From Kangsaoukella pontilimi (lineage in GTDB: Bacteria > Pseudomonadota > Alphaproteobacteria > Rhodobacterales > Rhodobacteraceae): 50,646 bases of DNA. Location of the stretch: the NCBI RefSeq assembly GCF_009830125.1, contig NZ_WUPT01000006.1:1-50646 (forward strand), given 5' to 3'. Each line of letters begins with the position of its first letter. Positions within the stretch are counted from its first letter, which is position 1. The notes below the pieces were generated by a model. It made no database searches. It saw only the letters and a list, made by a program, of their open reading frames with translations, and was not told the DNA's origin. This document shows positions 17,173-26,541 of the stretch, in pieces. The position numbers and the translations under genes are program-made.

Positions 17173-18587
17173 CACGCCCCGGCCTGCCCGCACGGCCGCT
17201 CTCGATCGCGCATCGGGGGGCGTCGGCCTATGCGCCCGCGAACACGCTGGCCGCGTTCCGCAAGGCGGCTGAATTGGGCGCGGACATGTGGGAGGTAGAC
17301 ATCCGCGCCACCGCCGACGGTGTGCCGGTCGTCCATCACGACGCCACGCTGGCAGATGGGGCCGAGATCGCGTCGATGAGCCGGGAGGCGCTTCGCAAGA
17401 AGATGCCCGACTGCCCCGACCTGTCCGAGGTCGTCGCACTGGCCCGCGAGCTTGGCGCGGGCATCTATGCCGACATCAAGGACCGGGACGCGGCCCTGCC
17501 GACGCTGAGCCTCTTGCAGGAGGCAGCGATTTCACCGGTGATTCTGGGCGCGTTCGGGCGCGAGGTGGTCGAGGACCTGAAACGCGCGGGCAGCACCTAT
17601 CCAGTGGCCGGCCTTGTTCCGCTTGGCGCCGATCCTCATGAATACACGGCGGATGCTGATATCATCCATCTCTGCTGGGAGCGTCTGGACGCGCCGCAGG
17701 ACACTCTGACGCCAGACTTCTTTGCGCGCGCTTTCGCAGACGGCAAACAGGTGGTGCTCTGGCACGAGGAAGACCCCGCACGCATGGCCGCGATCCGGAC
17801 ACGGCCGGTGACAGGCATCTGCTCGGACATGCCGGAGCTGGTCAACCCGCACCGTCCGCCCTCGGACTATCCTTTCGGCATCGTCTGCCACCGTGGGGCC
17901 AACACGATCGCTCCCGAGAACACTCTTCCCGCGCTTGAATGCGCATTGGCGGGTGGGTTCAGCCATATCGAGGTGGACCTGCACATCACGTCGGACGGAC
18001 AGATCGCGGTCATCCACGACCCCATGCTCGACCGGACGACCGATGGCACCGGCCCCGTCACGGAAAAGACCATGGAGGAGTTGCGCGCGCTCGACGCGGG
18101 CTCGTGGTTCGATCCGTTCTTCGCAGGCACGCGCATTCCGACGCTGGATGAGGTACTGACACTGATCCGCCGCTACGATGCGCGGGCTTACCTCGAGTTC
18201 AAATCGGCGCCGCCTGCGCCGGTGCTTGAACAGGTGACGGCGGCGGGCCTGCTCGACCGTGTTTTCTTCTGGTCCTTCAACCGCGACTTCCTGCACGAGC
18301 TGCGCAGGCTGAGCACCGAGGCGCGGATCATGTCGAGGCGGCAGGACTATCCGTCGCTCGCAGAGGCGATTGCGGATTACGATGCCGACCTGATCGAGTT
18401 CACGCCCGAGGCGGATCCTTGGGAAGTCGCCTCGCTTCGAGGCAATTTGCCGCAAACGATGGTGGCGTATATGGGAGGGGAAAAAGACGTGTTTGACCGC
18501 ATCCTGATGCTGCGCCCCGATCTGTTCAACCTGAACCGGCCCTTCGAGTTCTCCCGCCATGTTGCGGACCGAGGGCGCCATGGCTAG
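17169..18587 (+). CDS. Tandem double-domain glycerophosphodiester phosphodiesterase
   Basis: A 472-residue protein made of two GDPD domains; ordinary bacterial enzymes have one of about 240 residues. Domain 1 has HRG at 15-17 (AHRGASAYAPANT), then WEVDIRATADGVPVVHHD. Domain 2 has HRG at 241-243 (CHRGANTIAPENT), then IEVDLHITSDGQIAVIHD. Both keep the His, the Glu-x-Asp metal ligands and the second His. The enzyme cuts glycerophosphodiesters to glycerol phosphate or a polar-head phosphate. No signal peptide, so it is cytoplasmic and acts on imported substrate. It starts with GTG, overlapping the ATPase stop. Confidence 0.9.
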   Translation: MTRPGLPARPLSIAHRGASAYAPANTLAAFRKAAELGADMWEVDIRATADGVPVVHHDATLADGAEIASMSREALRKKMPDCPDLSEVVALARELGAGIYADIKDRDAALPTLSLLQEAAISPVILGAFGREVVEDLKRAGSTYPVAGLVPLGADPHEYTADADIIHLCWERLDAPQDTLTPDFFARAFADGKQVVLWHEEDPARMAAIRTRPVTGICSDMPELVNPHRPPSDYPFGIVCHRGANTIAPENTLPALECALAGGFSHIEVDLHITSDGQIAVIHDPMLDRTTDGTGPVTEKTMEELRALDAGSWFDPFFAGTRIPTLDEVLTLIRRYDARAYLEFKSAPPAPVLEQVTAAGLLDRVFFWSFNRDFLHELRRLSTEARIMSRRQDYPSLAEAIADYDADLIEFTPEADPWEVASLRGNLPQTMVAYMGGEKDVFDRILMLRPDLFNLNRPFEFSRHVADRGRHG

Positions 18588-19611
18588 GACCGGGCAGCGC
18601 AAGCCGACCTCGTTCGACGTCGCCAAGCTGGCCGGCGTGTCGCGCTCTGCCGTGTCGCGGGCCTTCACGCCGGGCGCCAATATCGCGCCCGAGACGAAGG
18701 ACCGCGTGACGCAGGCCGCCGCCACACTCGGTTACCGCGTCAATTCTCTGGCGCGCGGGCTGCAGCAGGATCATTCGGGCATCGTCGGGCTGGTAGCGTC
18801 GCGGCTGGACACGCCGCTCCGGTCGCGGCAGGTGCGCTATCTGAGCGAGGGGCTGATCCGAGAGGGGTACAAGCCCATGCTGATCACGGTCGAAACGCCG
18901 GACCATATCACCGAGCTGGTGGACTCGCTTCTCAGCTACAACGTGGCCGGCATGATCTTCACCTCGGACTCACCGCCCCGCGCGCTAATCGAGGAATGCG
19001 GGCGCATGGGTCTGCCGGTGGTGCTGGTGAACCGTGCGGGCGTGTCGAACTGGGGTGACCGGGTCGTCGCCGACAACGCCGCCGCCGGCACGCTGGCCGC
19101 CGAGACACTGATCGAACTGGGCGCGACAAGCCTTGGCTGCCTTGTGCCACGGAAAGAAACCTACTCGGTTTCGGGCCGGTCAAAGGAGTTTCTGAAGGCC
19201 GCTGAACGGATGGGTGTCCCGACCGAGGTGCTCCACGCCGAGGATCAGGGCTATGACCTTGCCCGCGCCGGTGTCTGCGCGACCGACCGCGCCGTTCTCG
19301 ACAGGATCGACGGGCTCTTCTGCGCAACCGATCTGATGGCGATCGGCGCGCTCGATGCGCTGCGCCACGATCTGGGTATCTCGGTTCCCGACCGGATACA
19401 GGTGCTTGGATTCGACGATATCGAACAGGCGGCATGGGCCTCTTACGACCTGTCGACAATCCGGCAGGACGTGGCCGCGCAGTCGAGCACCGTTCTTCGG
19501 CTTCTGGTCGAGCGGATGGAGGACAATACGCTGGACAAACGGGTCGAGAACGAGCCGCTCGCTGTGATCCTGCGGGGCACGACCCGCCAGAAGGCCGTAA
19601 ATGGACGTTAA
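18580..19611 (+). CDS. LacI-family transcriptional regulator
   Basis: A 343-residue regulator. The N-terminal HTH is TSFDVAKLAGVSRSAVSRAF with the hinge region RVNSLARGLQQ. The rest is a sugar-binding fold (for example GMIFTSDSPPRALIEEC; GLFCATDLMAIGALDALR; VLGFDDIEQAAW). The ATG at 18580, eight bases inside the end of the diesterase gene, has GAGGG upstream and starts close to the HTH; a start at 18559 is also open. It probably binds the 12541-12556 palindrome and answers to the imported substrate or a breakdown product. Confidence 0.92.
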   Translation: MARTGQRKPTSFDVAKLAGVSRSAVSRAFTPGANIAPETKDRVTQAAATLGYRVNSLARGLQQDHSGIVGLVASRLDTPLRSRQVRYLSEGLIREGYKPMLITVETPDHITELVDSLLSYNVAGMIFTSDSPPRALIEECGRMGLPVVLVNRAGVSNWGDRVVADNAAAGTLAAETLIELGATSLGCLVPRKETYSVSGRSKEFLKAAERMGVPTEVLHAEDQGYDLARAGVCATDRAVLDRIDGLFCATDLMAIGALDALRHDLGISVPDRIQVLGFDDIEQAAWASYDLSTIRQDVAAQSSTVLRLLVERMEDNTLDKRVENEPLAVILRGTTRQKAVNGR

Positions 19612-20362
19612 GCGCATCCCCGAGCTGATCGCCCTTGCAGAAGAGGCGGGGCGGCTGGCGCAGCGGATGCGCGCCACGCCCGAGCAACTGGCGACGCGGA
19701 TCAAGGGGCCGATGGACCTTCTGACCGAGGCCGATCTTGCAGTCGAGCGTCTGCTCCGTGAAGGGCTGGCCCGGCTCGACCCCGATGCCGCCATCCTTGG
19801 CGAGGAGGGCGGGCTTCAGGGTGAGGGGCGCGCCACGTGGATTGTCGACCCCATCGACGGCACCGTGAATTTCTCGCGCGGGTCGCCGGACTGGGCGGTG
19901 TCCATCGCCTGGGCCGACGCTAAGGGGATCGGGGCGGGTGTCCTCCACGCGCCCGACCTGGGACAGACCGCATGGGCCGTTCGGGGCGAAGGAAGCTGGC
20001 TGAACGGCGAGCGGGTCGTCTTTCCCGACCAACCTGTCGAAGGCCCCATCGTGGCAATTGGTCATTCGGCGCGGACGCCGCTTCAGCCCTATCTGGACCG
20101 GATTGCCCGGCTGGCCGAGGCTGGCGTCTCGCATCGCCGCTCGGGGGCGGCGACGATCTGTTTCCTGTCGGTTCTGGCGGGCTGGACCGATGCGTTCCAC
20201 GAAGAGGGCCTGAACCTCTGGGACGTGGCGGCAGGGCTGTTGCTGATTGAGGAGGCGGGCGGCACGATCCAACACGACCCCCTGCCGTGCTTTTTCAAGC
20301 AACCGTCCCGCGTCATCGCCTGTAATCGCGCGCGCGCGGACCTGGCCGATCTTCTGGACTGA
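19601..20362 (+). CDS. Inositol monophosphatase-family phosphatase
   Basis: A 253-residue magnesium-dependent phosphatase. Metal-binding motifs are GEEGG (Glu), DPIDGTVNF and the C-terminal WDVAAG. The family removes phosphate from myo-inositol phosphate, histidinol phosphate, PAP or sugar bisphosphates; the motifs do not separate these. Next to a glycerophosphodiesterase in the same operon, an inositol or sugar phosphate released from a glycerophosphodiester is the most sensible substrate. It starts 11 bases inside the LacI gene and ends 9 bases before the convergent GH38-like gene. Confidence 0.9.
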   Translation: MDVKRIPELIALAEEAGRLAQRMRATPEQLATRIKGPMDLLTEADLAVERLLREGLARLDPDAAILGEEGGLQGEGRATWIVDPIDGTVNFSRGSPDWAVSIAWADAKGIGAGVLHAPDLGQTAWAVRGEGSWLNGERVVFPDQPVEGPIVAIGHSARTPLQPYLDRIARLAEAGVSHRRSGAATICFLSVLAGWTDAFHEEGLNLWDVAAGLLLIEEAGGTIQHDPLPCFFKQPSRVIACNRARADLADLLD

Positions 20363-20371
20363 GCCTGCGTT

Positions 20372-22306
20372 TCAGCTCAGTTCGAGGCGGAAGCGGAAGG
20401 TCATGTCGCCTTCGGTCCACATCGTGAAATTCGTCCCCCACTTATTGTTGAAGAGAACGAAGCGCCCGCCCATCGCCGGATTGGGCAGGTCGGGCGCGTG
20501 GTTCAGAAACGGCAGGGACGACAGCCCGAACAGCCCCGCATCGAGCGGCGTCAGCAAGAGCGATGCACCCTCCGGCGTCTCTGCCGCCACCGCCTTGACC
20601 GAGTGCAACTGACGGTTCCCGTGGACGGGGATGTCGGCGGGGTCGATCCGGAGGCCCATTTTCTCCAGCCGCAGCGTGTCGTCCCGGATGACCGGCTCGA
20701 AGTGACAGAATCCCGCCTCGGGCTGCCGGTTTGCGGCCTTGCCCGACAGCTGAAGCGTGACCAGAAGCGCGTCGCCCGCATCTGCGTAAAGCCAGGTCAC
20801 CCCGGTGGGCGCGCCGAAATCCGCCACCGCATCGGCGGGCATCCGCGCCGTGACCCATAGCCGCCCACCGTCCGAACGAACCTCGACACTCTCAGGATGG
20901 AACAGTGCGGCCCTCTGCGTCCCGGCCTTGGCGAGACCGGGCTTGGTATGATCCTGCACGCCCCAGCGGAAACGCTTGGTCAGGTAGCTGTCGAGATAGG
21001 CCTCGATCTCGTCAGCCGAATAAGCCCTCTGGGTGAAGGCGAAAAGCCCCTGCCCCCCCTTCCGCGCATCGACGGTCGCGCCACCCTCTCGGGCAATGCT
21101 TCGGACAGCACCCGTTCGGGGATCGAGCGTCAGGCCAAAGCCCCCGATCCGCGCCGGAGTGTCGTCGCTTAGAACCTCGCCCGAGGGTTCGGGCACGACG
21201 GGCGGCGCGGCAATACCGGCGGCGTCATCGGCGTCGAGACAGGCGAGCGCATCGTCAATGATACGGTCCTGCTCGGCCCAAGCCCCCTCGGTGATGCGAA
21301 AGCGGGGGTCGTCGCGGCGCGCGGCCTCGAAATCGGGCCGATCCCAGGCTGACTCATCCCGGAGATAGGTCTTGATATCCACGCCCCAGGTATGCTCGGC
21401 CACTTCGAGCAATTTCCGTCCGAAGGCCCGGCGGGCGGGCGTCAGGTTACCCTCCATCCCGTCGAATGCCCGCTGACAATCCAGGAAACGGGACAGGCGA
21501 CGGGGCGCAGACCCGGTGCCGTGAATCCAGCTATCCCCGATCTCGGACGTGATGACCGGCAGGCTCTCGCGGATCGTTCTCAGGTCGGACCAATAGGCGT
21601 CGAGCGTCGAGGCCCGGATGTCGACGCCGGGATACTCCTCGCGCATGTGGTCATAGGTCTCGACCACATGACCCACATTCTGCGGGCCGATATTGTCCAT
21701 CGTATGGGCAAAGGCGATGCCGTTCTCCATACCGTCCGCCACGAAGCGCGCGCCGTAGGAGTTCTGGTAGAGCACCACGACCTCGGCCCCGTTGGGCGCG
21801 CGCCAGCGGAAAAGCGGCGGCAGGTCGGGCACCGGCGAGGCCGCGTTGACGCCCAGATGCAGGAACTCGATCCCGGCCTCTGCCATGACCTCGACCGCGC
21901 CGAGCGTGTGGCCCGGCACGTCGGTCATCTTGGCGGCGCGTGTCCGGCGCCCGAACCGCGCATCCAGTTCAGCCGAGAGCGCCAGCCCCTCGCGGAAAAG
22001 CGGGCGCGACATCAGTTCGGTATGGGTGGTGAAGGGCAGCGCGTGCCATGCAATGATCCCGTCTTCTATCGCGCGCTCCAGCCGCCGGGCCTTGTCGGCG
22101 GGCTGGGTGTTCAGATGATCCCAGATCAGCCAGCTTCCGGTGGTCCAGACGAAGGCGGGCGCGGCCGGATTCTCGGCCAGGAAATGCTCGCCCGTATCCA
22201 GTGCCATGGGGATGTAATACTCGTGGTATTGCCGTCGCACCGCGCTGGCGTAGCCGGTGAAGCCCAGATCCAGATGCGTTTTGAAAATCAGATGGATACT
22301 GGGCAT
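20372..22306 (-). CDS. GH38-like (DUF5054-type) glycoside hydrolase-related protein
   Basis: A 644-residue cytoplasmic protein. The N-terminal start SIHLIFKTHLDLGFTGYA and later WTTGSWLIWDHL, ALPFTTHTELMS and TDVPGHTLGAV resemble the beta/alpha-barrel of alpha-mannosidase-type GH38 enzymes, which bind zinc through His and Asp. The C-terminal half looks like beta-sandwich domains (DHTKPGLAKAGTQRAALFHP). I think it belongs to the little-studied DUF5054 set, from memory. No signal peptide. It is convergent with the ABC/diesterase operon and upstream of nothing else on its strand; a role on an imported mannoside-like glycan is inference. Confidence 0.7.
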   Translation of the reverse strand: MPSIHLIFKTHLDLGFTGYASAVRRQYHEYYIPMALDTGEHFLAENPAAPAFVWTTGSWLIWDHLNTQPADKARRLERAIEDGIIAWHALPFTTHTELMSRPLFREGLALSAELDARFGRRTRAAKMTDVPGHTLGAVEVMAEAGIEFLHLGVNAASPVPDLPPLFRWRAPNGAEVVVLYQNSYGARFVADGMENGIAFAHTMDNIGPQNVGHVVETYDHMREEYPGVDIRASTLDAYWSDLRTIRESLPVITSEIGDSWIHGTGSAPRRLSRFLDCQRAFDGMEGNLTPARRAFGRKLLEVAEHTWGVDIKTYLRDESAWDRPDFEAARRDDPRFRITEGAWAEQDRIIDDALACLDADDAAGIAAPPVVPEPSGEVLSDDTPARIGGFGLTLDPRTGAVRSIAREGGATVDARKGGQGLFAFTQRAYSADEIEAYLDSYLTKRFRWGVQDHTKPGLAKAGTQRAALFHPESVEVRSDGGRLWVTARMPADAVADFGAPTGVTWLYADAGDALLVTLQLSGKAANRQPEAGFCHFEPVIRDDTLRLEKMGLRIDPADIPVHGNRQLHSVKAVAAETPEGASLLLTPLDAGLFGLSSLPFLNHAPDLPNPAMGGRFVLFNNKWGTNFTMWTEGDMTFRFRLELS

Positions 22307-22393
22307 GGGAGGGACCTTTTTTCGGCGGGAATGCCTTTTCCGAGCCTAAAGGATTGCCCTGGCATGGCAACACGCGAGGTCCGTTTTCCGGAC

Positions 22394-23815
22394 CTATTCG
22401 TCGATGTAGATGGGCGAGGTCAGCGCCCGGATGACAGGCTTGTCCCAGGACCCTTCCCAGTCCATGCGCCCGCCCCGTCCGGCGGCCACATGCGCGCGGG
22501 CGGCGGCCACGATGTCGGCCCGGCTTCGCTCGGCCACGATCTGCGCGCGGACGAAGCCGACGGGGCCCACAACCTCGAGCACGGTGTCGTGATCGGGTGT
22601 CTCGATCCGCTGCTGCGCAATCCGTCCCCTGGCGTCCCAGATTTCGATCATATCCCCCGGTGCGCCGGTCGCCTGACAGATCAGCAGATGCGCCTCCGAC
22701 GCTGGCACTGCACCGCCGTGGCCAACCTCGCCCACGCGGATCGTCAGACGGGGGCCCTCGGGCGCCTCGGTCACGAAACTCTGCCCGGCGCGCAGCGCAT
22801 CGAGAACCCCCGCGACCGAAAGCTCCTCGCACCAGAGAAAGGTACAGGGCCGTGCCAGCGTCGCCAGATTGCCGCTGTCGTCCGACTCGGGCTGATGGAA
22901 ATCCGAGCCGCCGATCGCGGTGATCCTGAGGCCCGCGGCCAGCCGCTCCTGATAGCGCGCCAGCGAGATATGATTGCCCGCCATCCAAGGCGCCTGCCAG
23001 ACCTCCATGCAGTCGATCTCGGGCAGGTCGTAGGTCCAGGGGATGTCGGGCTTGTCGTGGTTGACCGAGAAGAGGTGACCCTGCGCGCGCAGGCGCGCGA
23101 CCATGCGCCGGACATCATCGCTGTTCGCGACGCGGAAATCCGCGACCTCGCGCGCGCCGAAGACATTGCCGTGCCCGGCTGCGGTGGTGAACTCGTATGC
23201 GGGGATGAAGACCGGAACAGCCGAGTCGTCGCGGTCGAAGTAGGCGGCATGGGCCGTGGTCGTGTTGTGGTCCGTGACGGCCAGGAAATCGAGCCCCTCG
23301 CGGCGCGCCGTCTGGTGCAGGGTCTCGGGCGCGCCCCTCGCGTCCGAGTGGAAGGTGTGGCACTGCAGGTCGCCGCGATACCACCCTGCCCCGGCGCGTT
23401 TCGGCAGACGGGGCGACTGTGCCCTCGCAGCCGCGCGCGGCGTCCGGTCGAAGACGATGTCGAGGGTGATTTCCACGGGCGTTTCGGGAAGTTTGTAGAA
23501 CCCCAGGATCACTTGCCACCGCCCCGGCCAGAGACCCGGACGATAGCCGGGCGTGGCAGCGTCGGTGGCCACGAAAATCTGGCTTCGCGCGCCGCCGGAC
23601 CAGCCCGCGAGCGCGCCTTCGCTCGGGAAATCGCCCATATCGGGCGTGCCGAGACCGAGGTCGATCACGCAATCGGACGCCTTGGGGTAGGAAAACCGGA
23701 TGTCGACCCGCGTGACACCTTCGGGTACGTCGAAAGGTATAAGGAAGTATTCCGACCGCGCCTTGTCCTGGCGGTCGATCCGCCGCCTGATCGTCATCCT
23801 GTCGCGATCGGTCAC
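22394..23815 (-). CDS. PHP-domain metallophosphoesterase, CehA/McbA-like
   Basis: A 473-residue protein. An N-terminal beta-rich region (about 1-145) precedes a PHP domain: GDLQCHTFHSDA (about 150), LDFLAVTDHNTT, HGNVFGARE and IGGSDFHQP carry the His and Asp ligands of a trinuclear metal site. CehA/McbA-like PHP proteins hydrolyse phosphoesters or carbamates; PHP enzymes elsewhere are phosphatases. The GTG at 23813-23815 is the farthest plausible start; an ATG lies at 23795-23797. It is transcribed toward the GH38-like gene, 87 bases away, so both are probably co-transcribed and opposite the importer operon. Confidence 0.82.
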   Translation of the reverse strand: MTDRDRMTIRRRIDRQDKARSEYFLIPFDVPEGVTRVDIRFSYPKASDCVIDLGLGTPDMGDFPSEGALAGWSGGARSQIFVATDAATPGYRPGLWPGRWQVILGFYKLPETPVEITLDIVFDRTPRAAARAQSPRLPKRAGAGWYRGDLQCHTFHSDARGAPETLHQTARREGLDFLAVTDHNTTTAHAAYFDRDDSAVPVFIPAYEFTTAAGHGNVFGAREVADFRVANSDDVRRMVARLRAQGHLFSVNHDKPDIPWTYDLPEIDCMEVWQAPWMAGNHISLARYQERLAAGLRITAIGGSDFHQPESDDSGNLATLARPCTFLWCEELSVAGVLDALRAGQSFVTEAPEGPRLTIRVGEVGHGGAVPASEAHLLICQATGAPGDMIEIWDARGRIAQQRIETPDHDTVLEVVGPVGFVRAQIVAERSRADIVAAARAHVAAGRGGRMDWEGSWDKPVIRALTSPIYIDE

Positions 23816-24280
23816 TGCCGGCCTGCCTCTGTCTCCGCGCCTTGCCCGAGCTTATGCCGAATAGTCTCCGCCGGACCAGCCCGGACGCCCGTTGGTGGCT
23901 GGCAGCATCGGAAAACACCACTCGCAGGAAGCGAAGGCACTGCTGTCCTAAGAAGTTCGGGTGCACGCGGACGGCAATCCGACAGGTGCCAACCGGTGTT
24001 TGGTTCGGATGCCGATTCTGCGCTGCCGATCTGAAGCGCCTCTGAATCAAAGTTCCGGACAGATATCGACGCGACTGCCCACCAAAATCCTTTGCAACCG
24101 TAGAACGCTTGGTTCGACATGACTTTGAGACTGCTCCGGGGACCGTTCTGACCAGTGAGAAACTGGCAGGGACGCGATCCTTCTGGCGCTGATGAGTGCC
24201 GCCGCGTCCACTATCTTCGAATGCTTTCCGCATTGCAGAAAGCAATTGCTGCACATGCGAAAAGGCTCCATCATTCAGCC
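23816..24280. other. Intergenic region ahead of the broken nitrate genes
   Basis: 465 bases with no gene I can recognise. Near the right end TTTCCGCAT and ATGCGAAAA form an imperfect inverted repeat around TGCAG...CTGCA (about 24226-24264), just upstream of the nasT remnant. It may be the old promoter or leader of the nitrate operon. Confidence 0.4.
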
Positions 24281-24554
24281 ATGGCATCAAATCTCTCGAT
24301 TATCGTTGTTGAACCGGACCGCGACCGCGCTCTCATGATCGTGGACAGCCTGCGCGAGGCCGGCGACCTGCGAGATCGCGGACCTGCATCTCATGCTGAA
24401 AACCGGCACCGACGTCACCCTGTTCAATGGTCTCTTCGACCATCTCGGGGAAGTCGGTGCGCTCGATAAGGGCTTCATCCTCGATCACACGATAGGCTTC
24501 GAGGAAACCTTCGTTGCCGCGTCGCCCTTCATCAAGCCGCCGACTAGAAAGTAG
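24281..24554 (+). pseudogene. nasT 5-prime fragment joined to internal nasA fragment
   Basis: The first 29-30 codons read LSIIVVEPDRDRALMIVD, followed by SLREAGD, the start of the NasT nitrate antiterminator/response regulator. At about 24362-24370 the frame and identity change; from 24363 the +1 frame reads ATCEIADLHLMLKTGTDV, then TLFNGLFDHL and GALDKGFILDHTIGFEE, a piece from the first third of assimilatory nitrate reductase NasA. The GGCGAC shared by both sides marks the likely deletion point. The last codons (SPFIKPPTRK) before TAG at 24552 cannot be assigned. It lies six bases upstream of cysG. Confidence 0.75.
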
Positions 24555-24560
24555 ACGGCC

Positions 24561-25923
24561 ATGAAATCCTTCCCGATGTTCCTCCGCACCACCGGACGTC
24601 GCGTCGTCATCGTCGGCGGCGGCGAACAGGCCACCCAAAAGGCGCGCCTCATCCTGAAGACGGATGCCGAGATCGTTTTGGCCGCGCCGCTCCTCGACCC
24701 AGAGCTCGACGGGCTTGTGCGTCAGGGACGGGCCACCCACCTTGCCGGTGCGGTGTTGCCTGAGACATTCCAGGGCAGCGCGCTGACCTTCGTGGCGACC
24801 GGCTGCGCGGGCGCGGACATGGCGCTGCACGCGCTTGCAAAGGCGAGCGGAGCGGTCGTGAATGTGGTTGTTCGCCCGGACCTCTGCGATGCCATCACAC
24901 CGTCCATCGTTGACCGCGATCCGGTGGTCGTCGCCATCGGAACCGAGGGTACCGCGCCTGTCCTGGGTAGGGCGATCAAGACACAGATCGAGACCTCCCT
25001 GCCCCCTCGGATTGGCGGTCTGGCGGCGCTGGCCGGGCGTCTCCGCGACTCGGTTGCCAGAAACCTTCCGCAGAATGGGCGCCGGGCCTTCTGGTCATGG
25101 GTCTTCAATGGCGAGCCTGCGCGGCTACACCGTCAAGGCGCCGAAGAGGATGCCGCGCGCGTCATCAAGGACGCCATCGAAATGCGCCGCGTCCCGGACG
25201 GTGCCGGCGTCGGTCATATCGCGCTTGTTGGCGCGGGCCCTGGGGCGCGCGATCTTCTGACACTCCGCGCAGTCGAGCGCCTTCAGGAAGCCGACGTGAT
25301 CTTCTACGACCGGCTGGTCGACGAGGAGGTGCTGGAACTCGCTCGCCGGGACGCAGAGCGCGTCTTCGTCGGCAAAGAGGTCGGACCGCATCTGCGCCCT
25401 GATCGTTGCAGAGGCGCGCAAGGGCCTCAGGGTCGTGCGATTGAAGTCGGGTGATCCGTCTGTTTTCGGACGTGCAACCGAAGAGATGGATGCCGCGCGC
25501 TCGGCCGGTATCGCCATCGAGATCGTGCCCGGCATCACGGCGGCCAGCGCAGCCGCCGCCAGTATGGGCCAAAGCCTTACCGAGCGCGGCGAAACCGATA
25601 CTCTGGCGCTGACCACAGGCACATGTCGGCCGGGCGACGAGGATGCTGCATGGAGCGGCTGCTGGAGCCCCGGAACGACGCTAGCCGTCTATATGGGGGT
25701 TCGCGCCGCAGGCCGGATCGCCGCTGCCCTTATCGCCGATGGCGCGGCGCCGGACACGCCCGTCGATCTTGCCTGCGATGTTTCCAAGCCGACGGAAAGG
25801 CTGTTTCGGACCACTCTTTCGGAGATGGCGGACACTCTCACCGAAAACGCAATCACCGGCACAACGCTGATCCTTGTACGTTTTCCGAAGACCGAAAAGG
25901 CGGTTGCGTCGGTCGCCGCGTAA
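24561..25923 (+). pseudogene. cysG: Siroheme synthase, frameshifted
   Basis: Two consecutive frames together cover an entire CysG. The first (24561 to about 25385) has the Rossmann precorrin-2 dehydrogenase/ferrochelatase domain (VVIVGGGEQATQKARLILK) and the start of the uroporphyrinogen methyltransferase domain (HIALVGAGPGARDLLTLRA). The second resumes at 25384 with DRICALIVAEARKGLRVVRL, then KSGDPSVFGRATEEMDAA and ends VRFPKTEKAVASVAA. The stretch with the conserved H...Q before DRI is missing, consistent with a deletion of about 20 bases: 1363 + 20 gives 461 codons. The ending frame is lost at the join, so a functional methyltransferase is unlikely. Confidence 0.85.
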
Positions 25924-26541
25924 GGAAGCCCAGACGTTGGACCGGCCCGATGTAGAGTTGGATAGATGCATCCCAGACAACCAAAGTCCGCTTCGGCCGA
26001 GGTCTGGAGAAAAGTGTGGAACGGCAACGAACTTCCGCCCCGCCGCCAAGGTCACAATTGACTGGACACATCAACCCAGGAGACCGGTCGTGATGGCGCG
26101 TTCTTTTCGGCGACGGGCAGCAATCTCAGACTTAGCCGTCGCGCCATTCTAGCTAGCGGCATCAAGATGATCCCGAGCGGCACCGAGAGCAAAACATGAT
26201 GTCGACCGATGCAGGCATCCAGATAACCAATGCGCCCTTGAACGATCGACGCGCTCGCGCTTCGCACATCCTGACTCCGACCAGACAAGGTCATTCGCTG
26301 AAATAGGTGAGCCAACAGACGGGAACCGGAGCGCCCACTCTCTGCAGGCTCTTTCGCTTGCTGCCAAGAGCTCCTTATTCGGTATTGAATCCCTCGCGCA
26401 CGGCCACTCAACCTGGGCCACACGCTGTAGGGGTCTCTTTCAAGCCGTCAAGAAACGCTCAGGAGATGTCTTGGATCCACGACGAACTTCTCTGCGAAGA
26501 TTCGCCGCCGATAGGGTTTCTCGCCTCTTCGAGCATTGCTC
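25924..26541. other. Intergenic region after broken cysG
   Basis: 618 bases between the cysG remnant and the carboxymuconolactone-decarboxylase-like gene. Open frames here are short and of unlikely composition. I see no transposase fragment, RNA gene or clear repeat. It may be scar DNA from the loss of the nitrate genes. Confidence 0.4.

Noticed and set aside
21392-24034. Very long plus-strand open frame (880 codons) opposite the GH38-like and PHP genes
   Set aside because: It lies opposite two recognised proteins and has the Arg/Pro/Gly-rich composition of a GC-rich antisense frame.
25924-26541. Further remnants of nitrate genes or an insertion sequence after cysG
   Set aside because: I looked for NirB, NirD, NasA and transposase-like strings in all frames and recognised none.
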